Assembly (NCBI GenBank): GCA_944323705.1
Contig: CALUTM010000003.1
Coordinates: forward strand, 1 to 64,000
Length of the DNA: 64,000 nt
Direction of reading: 5' to 3'
Source of the DNA: Candidatus Gastranaerophilales bacterium
GTDB lineage: Bacteria; Cyanobacteriota; Vampirovibrionia; Gastranaerophilales; Gastranaerophilaceae
Numbering within the stretch: position 1 is the stretch's first letter; the number at the start of each line of letters is the position of its first letter. The notes below the pieces were generated by a model. That model saw only the letters and a program-made list of their open reading frames with translations, was not told the DNA's origin and made no database searches. This document shows, in pieces, positions 61,201 through 64,000 of the stretch. The position numbers and the translations under genes were made by a program.

Positions 61201-63022
61201 CTTTGTTGTCAATTCCTTTCGGTGCAAGCATATAAGTTCCGTTCAGAATGTTGTTCAACACTTCATTGCTGATGCTTGCTTCTTGCGGAAGTTTACCGTC
61301 TTTTATTAAGTTCTCTATTGCTTGAGTTGTTTTTGCTTTACCAATCGTTTGTGCAATATACATAGTTTGAATATCTTTGACTTTGCCCGTCCAGTATTTG
61401 CCTGACTGGATTGCCATGTCTTGTGCTTCTCTTGCACCTCTTTCAATCATCTGTTTTTCATAATCACGTTGTGACAAATTCGGGATTGCTTGAAGAATCT
61501 TTTCATCATAGCCTGATATGTGATAATTCATTTTGGCAAGGTCTGTGTTGGCATCCCAGGTAACAAATCCGCCTTCTGTCTTCTTGTCAAACTTGAAGTT
61601 TGAAAATTCACAAGCCATTATTGTACCGTCAGGTGTATCCAATTTTATATTCTTACCGAATTTTTTATTCAGTTCATTGATTACCTTAATCCTGTTAGCA
61701 TATTCCTTTGGATTAATTTGCATTACGAAGTTTATAACCGTATCATCATGGTCAATAATGTCAAGTACATTGCCTTTTGTAAGCTTTTCATAATTGATAA
61801 TCGCTTTATCTAATTTATTGAGCTGTTCATCGCTTGCTTGTGAAGCATCGTAGATTTGAACGAGCGTTTCTTTTTCACTGTTATAATCGGGATTTTCGAC
61901 GGCTTTATAAGTTCCGTCAGATTGAAGCTCATAATTATAAGGAGCATTTATAATTCTGTGTCTCAGGTTTTCTTTATTTTGAGGAACAACTCCGAGTCCA
62001 AGGGTTGAATCTTTAAGAGCACTCATTTTGAACCAGTAATATGATTGCGGTTTCTGGTGTGCCCATCTTAACGCGTATTGGAAGTGAATACCCTCTAAAC
62101 CTTCTGAGGTAAATGTTCCGTCATATACATATTTGATACCGTTTTTGTATAAATCTCTGAAAAATGAAGCAAAGTTTTCCGTATTGCCGATATTTGGGGA
62201 TACTTGCATGTTATTTTTGTTCCAGTAGCCCAATGACCATCCTTTTGCACCGTTTGCAATCGGGTTTGTGAATAATACCTTTGTACCGTTTTGTTTAAGG
62301 TAAGGAATCATACGCTGTAAACCTGCAAGATTCCCGCCATAGATGTTTGAGAAATTCTTGACAACGCCTTCCATTTTCTTTTGGTATTCTTTATCGTAAT
62401 AGATTTCGCCCGTATTCGGGTCATCAAACCCCTTGTATTTTGCTCCGGGCATGAAAGAATCAGGAGCTATAAGGTAGCCCGCTCCCTGCGTCATCGGAGT
62501 TGTACCTTTTCGGGTTACAAGAGTATGAGTGTAATTGGAAACAGAATCTGCGTAATCAATAGTCTCATAGCTAAACAATTTCTCTGATGTATTATTGCCC
62601 TCCGCATCTTTTTTAAATACATCCTGATATCTTCTGCCGTCACTGTTTCTGAAAACATATTCTCCGTTTTCCTGCGGTTTTATTTTTACCCCGGTATCTG
62701 CTGTTTCTATAACTTCGCCCGTTTGTTTATTTTTTCTTACGACTTTGTATGCAAAAGCATCCTCTTTGCCGAGGTTTGTGACTGTTTGCAGATTAACTTC
62801 AACCCCTTCGGGCTTTAGTGCAAATTTATAAATCGGGCTGTCAGAAAGCTTGTAGTTGTAATTAGCCGTGGGGGTTGCTTTATATATGTGTATTTCACAA
62901 TCCTCATTTTTATAGTCGTAAGGATAATTGAACTTTAATACGGTCTCCCCAACGTCATTTTTTACGTGCTGATAGCCTTTAAACCCTAAATTTGTTACAC
63001 CGTTAATCTTATTTACAAACAC
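58211..63022 (-). CDS. Giant GH13-type alpha-glucan protein with FKG tag
   Basis: 1603 residues starting at GTG, with AAGGAG 9 nt upstream. The leader MFVNKINGVTNLGFKGY carries the tag. N-terminal beta domains lead into a GH13 barrel interrupted by long helical insertions. NWRLDAAKD (about 825-833) supplies the nucleophile Asp, IVAEITD (about 877) the acid Glu, FMDCHDKPR (about 980) the region IV His-Asp, and GIPTTYAGDELG (about 1312) the late-barrel motif. No signal peptide, so intracellular. It is two to three times the usual GH13 length. Specificity is unknown. Probably co-transcribed with the AAA+ gene. Confidence 0.82.
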   Translation of the reverse strand: MFVNKINGVTNLGFKGYQHVKNDVGETVLKFNYPYDYKNEDCEIHIYKATPTANYNYKLSDSPIYKFALKPEGVEVNLQTVTNLGKEDAFAYKVVRKNKQTGEVIETADTGVKIKPQENGEYVFRNSDGRRYQDVFKKDAEGNNTSEKLFSYETIDYADSVSNYTHTLVTRKGTTPMTQGAGYLIAPDSFMPGAKYKGFDDPNTGEIYYDKEYQKKMEGVVKNFSNIYGGNLAGLQRMIPYLKQNGTKVLFTNPIANGAKGWSLGYWNKNNMQVSPNIGNTENFASFFRDLYKNGIKYVYDGTFTSEGLEGIHFQYALRWAHQKPQSYYWFKMSALKDSTLGLGVVPQNKENLRHRIINAPYNYELQSDGTYKAVENPDYNSEKETLVQIYDASQASDEQLNKLDKAIINYEKLTKGNVLDIIDHDDTVINFVMQINPKEYANRIKVINELNKKFGKNIKLDTPDGTIMACEFSNFKFDKKTEGGFVTWDANTDLAKMNYHISGYDEKILQAIPNLSQRDYEKQMIERGAREAQDMAIQSGKYWTGKVKDIQTMYIAQTIGKAKTTQAIENLIKDGKLPQEASISNEVLNNILNGTYMLAPKGIDNKDDITVRALMRMPLDALELGENTVGVLSTSYFSNRATTDETIGVSRFDLMKQNNPHLVEPYTKTYKKVNSLFNNELKDFADAIIAKVNDKSDEKLLDANGDYTEYGEYVMELVGQDIAKYAWLKSLGGDSFKVKTLQSGEITYDYETLKEGTTLKALNINANTPEDEAEQLEKKIRKGLKKLSDTDISYVADSIAKRIANTDTSSFRLAEAITDRSSLGMNWRLDAAKDMMDMDAIRNEDDAFDDGFDNVMAFWKKFVQTVKSEDPNSYIVAEITDIPDLMRDTYGTDSCPYNGETNIGQKFNGEPDAFAKFFNETGVTSEAGYSYFFTNLLQVFSQAFDTGNGASMTHDSFKPRLELLLQTRSADYLRNLWTFMDCHDKPRMIHGLALDMELFHNSGNVHNNRLKTLQVLTGAKSIEDIPINIRLNIDNDDYMRTASTRAAAMSRLLLDVFNQDIKSMLSEDDLKNINDAILDLTNGNYLGVGKNINYQTLAIEELTSLEKAFETILKMAENHGLKLSDTERKQLIQDVVKKANTLDLSNYRVLGDLDWDKGISDDVKHFNEAAASDLLGTSGYHKSYSLLSIQLARLLRDAYKESQKMPNAEAAIKSALTDFVEKYNRETVRKKTTELPRFEDPSMSRRKNGYAARDIKVAIKMALKQAEYKTGKTIPNKEAVIDSAFKAATEPAVVKAAMITEFFKGLPGIPTTYAGDELGATGYEEKAKNIYLQNRNALPWSDLDEDSIIGNYRKSIIGAINGALADRSNPTLHSLNDGTPYMMDVMVDGRNRDDVQKRIAEINKELQTNPANKDALEKERRQLTKELAKIACMMQSANGDMTVTVFNAGNINHDSRHDYFKDLENDYGIKTEADRKKFFAENNIESINPNNRYVPIQPKSELDCILIGAGIAIPAGTIFANANAKDKAEYVVKQIGNKFGIFRKDGGKIVMDGVTAKNGVMILKKLAFRGKNPSSQYNIVSNPYKHNEVPVETGKKLSIISK

Positions 63023-63168
63023 TTTCGAGTACTCCTTCTACATATATAAAGAATGTAAAAAAATTTTTTTTGCTTTTTTTTAGATAATTAAAATAAAATT
63101 TTTACAAAATTTAATATTGTATATAATACACATTATCACTTAATTTCACATTTAATTATATAATAAAA

Positions 63169-63190
63169 AAATAAAATTTCAATTTTATTT
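63169..63190 (-). terminator. AT-rich terminator of the glgA-fusion gene
   Basis: A 10-bp stem AAATAAAATT / AATTTTATTT with a TC loop, then a T-run on the minus strand. It overlaps the stop codon. Confidence 0.5.
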
Positions 63191-64000
63191 TACATAGTGT
63201 CTGCCTGAATAGACCACTTCTTTAAGGTTTTTGAGGTCCTTAAATTTTTGCAGAATGTTTTTTGTATGTTCGGCAAATGAATATATAAGATTAGGATTTA
63301 CGGAAACAAGTTCGCCGAGAGAGATTTTTGTAATGTCATGCCCGTATTTTTTGCCGAGTATTGAAAGTTTTACCATTATATTTTTAATTTTTTCTTTATC
63401 TCCCCATATAACATCATAGAAATCTTTTTCTCTTTCCGTCCATATTTTTTGCATAATGTTGTCGAGGTTTGCAGAAGTCTTGTAAGCAAGATAAAAGCAG
63501 GCAAGTATGGATTTGTTATTTTTGCCCGGAATTTCGTTTATGAAACTTTTTTCTTCTTGATTTTCGATTTCCCTGAGAAGCTTGAGCGTACTTTCTTCAT
63601 TGGGAGTATCTCCTAATTTAATATTTATATATTTTATTCCCGATTTTTGTGCGGCTTGCTTAATTTGCGGGTCCTCTTCATCTATCTGTATAATCCTGCT
63701 GAAGCCTTTGTGTTTTAAAAATTCAATATCTTCCCGTATTTTCTTCGGACTGCCCGTAGAAATTGCACCTGTACTGAAGTTTGAGTCCAGATAATACAAA
63801 TCTTTTATGTTGCTGTAATTTTTAGGGTTAAATACGGTTTCCATATATTTTTTTGCGGGCAAATCCCAGGTTCTTTTGTATCTTAGACAATTTAAAACCA
63901 TTTTATCCCATTTTTCGGGTTGATTTTTATAAACGTCCAGAGCTCTTTTTATTGTATAACAATAAGCTTCATACGGATTATCCTCCAAAAACAAGGATTT
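63185..64000 (-). CDS. Glycogen synthase C-terminus fused to a phosphatase-like domain (partial)
   Basis: The 5' part lies beyond the window; the frame is open to base 64000. The first 60 residues visible (FLEDNPYEAYCYTIKRALDV, then TWDLPAKKYMETVF) match the extreme C-terminus of GlgA-type glycogen synthases. About 210 further residues follow that GlgA does not have. They resemble a dual-specificity phosphatase: IREDIEFLKHKGFSRIIQID, then PNEESTLKLLREIEN, then a loop NEIPGKNNKSILACFYLAY where the HCxxGxxR signature should be. The catalytic Cys and Arg are missing, so it would be a pseudophosphatase. Confidence 0.72.
   Translation of the reverse strand, partial: KSLFLEDNPYEAYCYTIKRALDVYKNQPEKWDKMVLNCLRYKRTWDLPAKKYMETVFNPKNYSNIKDLYYLDSNFSTGAISTGSPKKIREDIEFLKHKGFSRIIQIDEEDPQIKQAAQKSGIKYINIKLGDTPNEESTLKLLREIENQEEKSFINEIPGKNNKSILACFYLAYKTSANLDNIMQKIWTEREKDFYDVIWGDKEKIKNIMVKLSILGKKYGHDITKISLGELVSVNPNLIYSFAEHTKNILQKFKDLKNLKEVVYSGRHYVK

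Noticed and set aside
1-64000. tRNA, rRNA, CRISPR array, insertion sequence or prophage
   Set aside because: I looked for T-loop GTTCRANYC patterns, evenly spaced direct repeats, transposase motifs and phage genes and saw none. A covariance-model scan could still find an unusual RNA.

Overview
This AT-rich window looks like a chromosomal segment of a non-photosynthetic relative of Cyanobacteria, most probably a gut melainabacterium (Vampirovibrionia, Gastranaerophilales type). That placement is inference. It rests on an LdpA-type iron-sulfur protein otherwise known from Cyanobacteria, diderm markers (lpxA, a TolC-type channel, a putative outer-membrane barrel), a flagellin with a Maf-type glycosyltransferase, PilT, and the anaerobic oxygen-defence pair desulfoferrodoxin plus ferritin. 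I found no tRNA, rRNA, CRISPR array, transposase or phage gene.

Layout. 1-9 kb: a barrel-like protein, a HerA-like protein without a P-loop, a plus operon (inactive M16, M14 peptidase, uppS), and a minus operon pilT-recO-gatD. 9-19 kb: a Cys/Gly-repeat peptide, two related multi-pass membrane proteins, rplS-rbgA-tag, an EamA transporter, a G-quadruplex-type repeat cluster with a possible small ORF and antisense RNA, lpxA, a His-rich mini-ORF inside a structured leader, and a TreZ/GlgB-like GH13 enzyme. 19-36 kb: era, a Trp/Asn-rich protein, a U32 peptidase, a glycosyltransferase, ffh-pth-TPR, a coiled-coil protein, a tandem pair of 87-residue proteins, a TPR protein, and pfkB-nuclease-tatD-tlyA. 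36-44 kb: flagellin, fabI, a thioredoxin-like protein, and a divergent tolC / marR-emrA-emrB efflux locus with its operator. 44-50 kb: two membrane-anchored helical proteins with a divergent GH13 enzyme, then dfx-ferritin. 50-57 kb: a long plus operon ykgJ-rlmN-maf-dtd, then rsmH-ftsL-ldpA. 57-64 kb: a 1603-residue GH13 protein, an FHA-like AAA+ ATPase, and the 3' end of a glycogen-synthase gene fused to a phosphatase-like domain.

The most interesting thread is a short N-terminal tag (a Val/Ile-rich start, then Phe-Lys/Arg-Gly/Ala within about 20 residues). It recurs on proteins that are otherwise unrelated: three alpha-glucan enzymes, the FHA-AAA+ ATPase, a membrane protein, and small unknown proteins. 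Together with the glycogen-synthase/phosphatase fusion, this suggests an uncharacterised sorting or assembly signal around intracellular alpha-glucan. Several of these genes, and two small peptide genes, also share a two-box upstream architecture.
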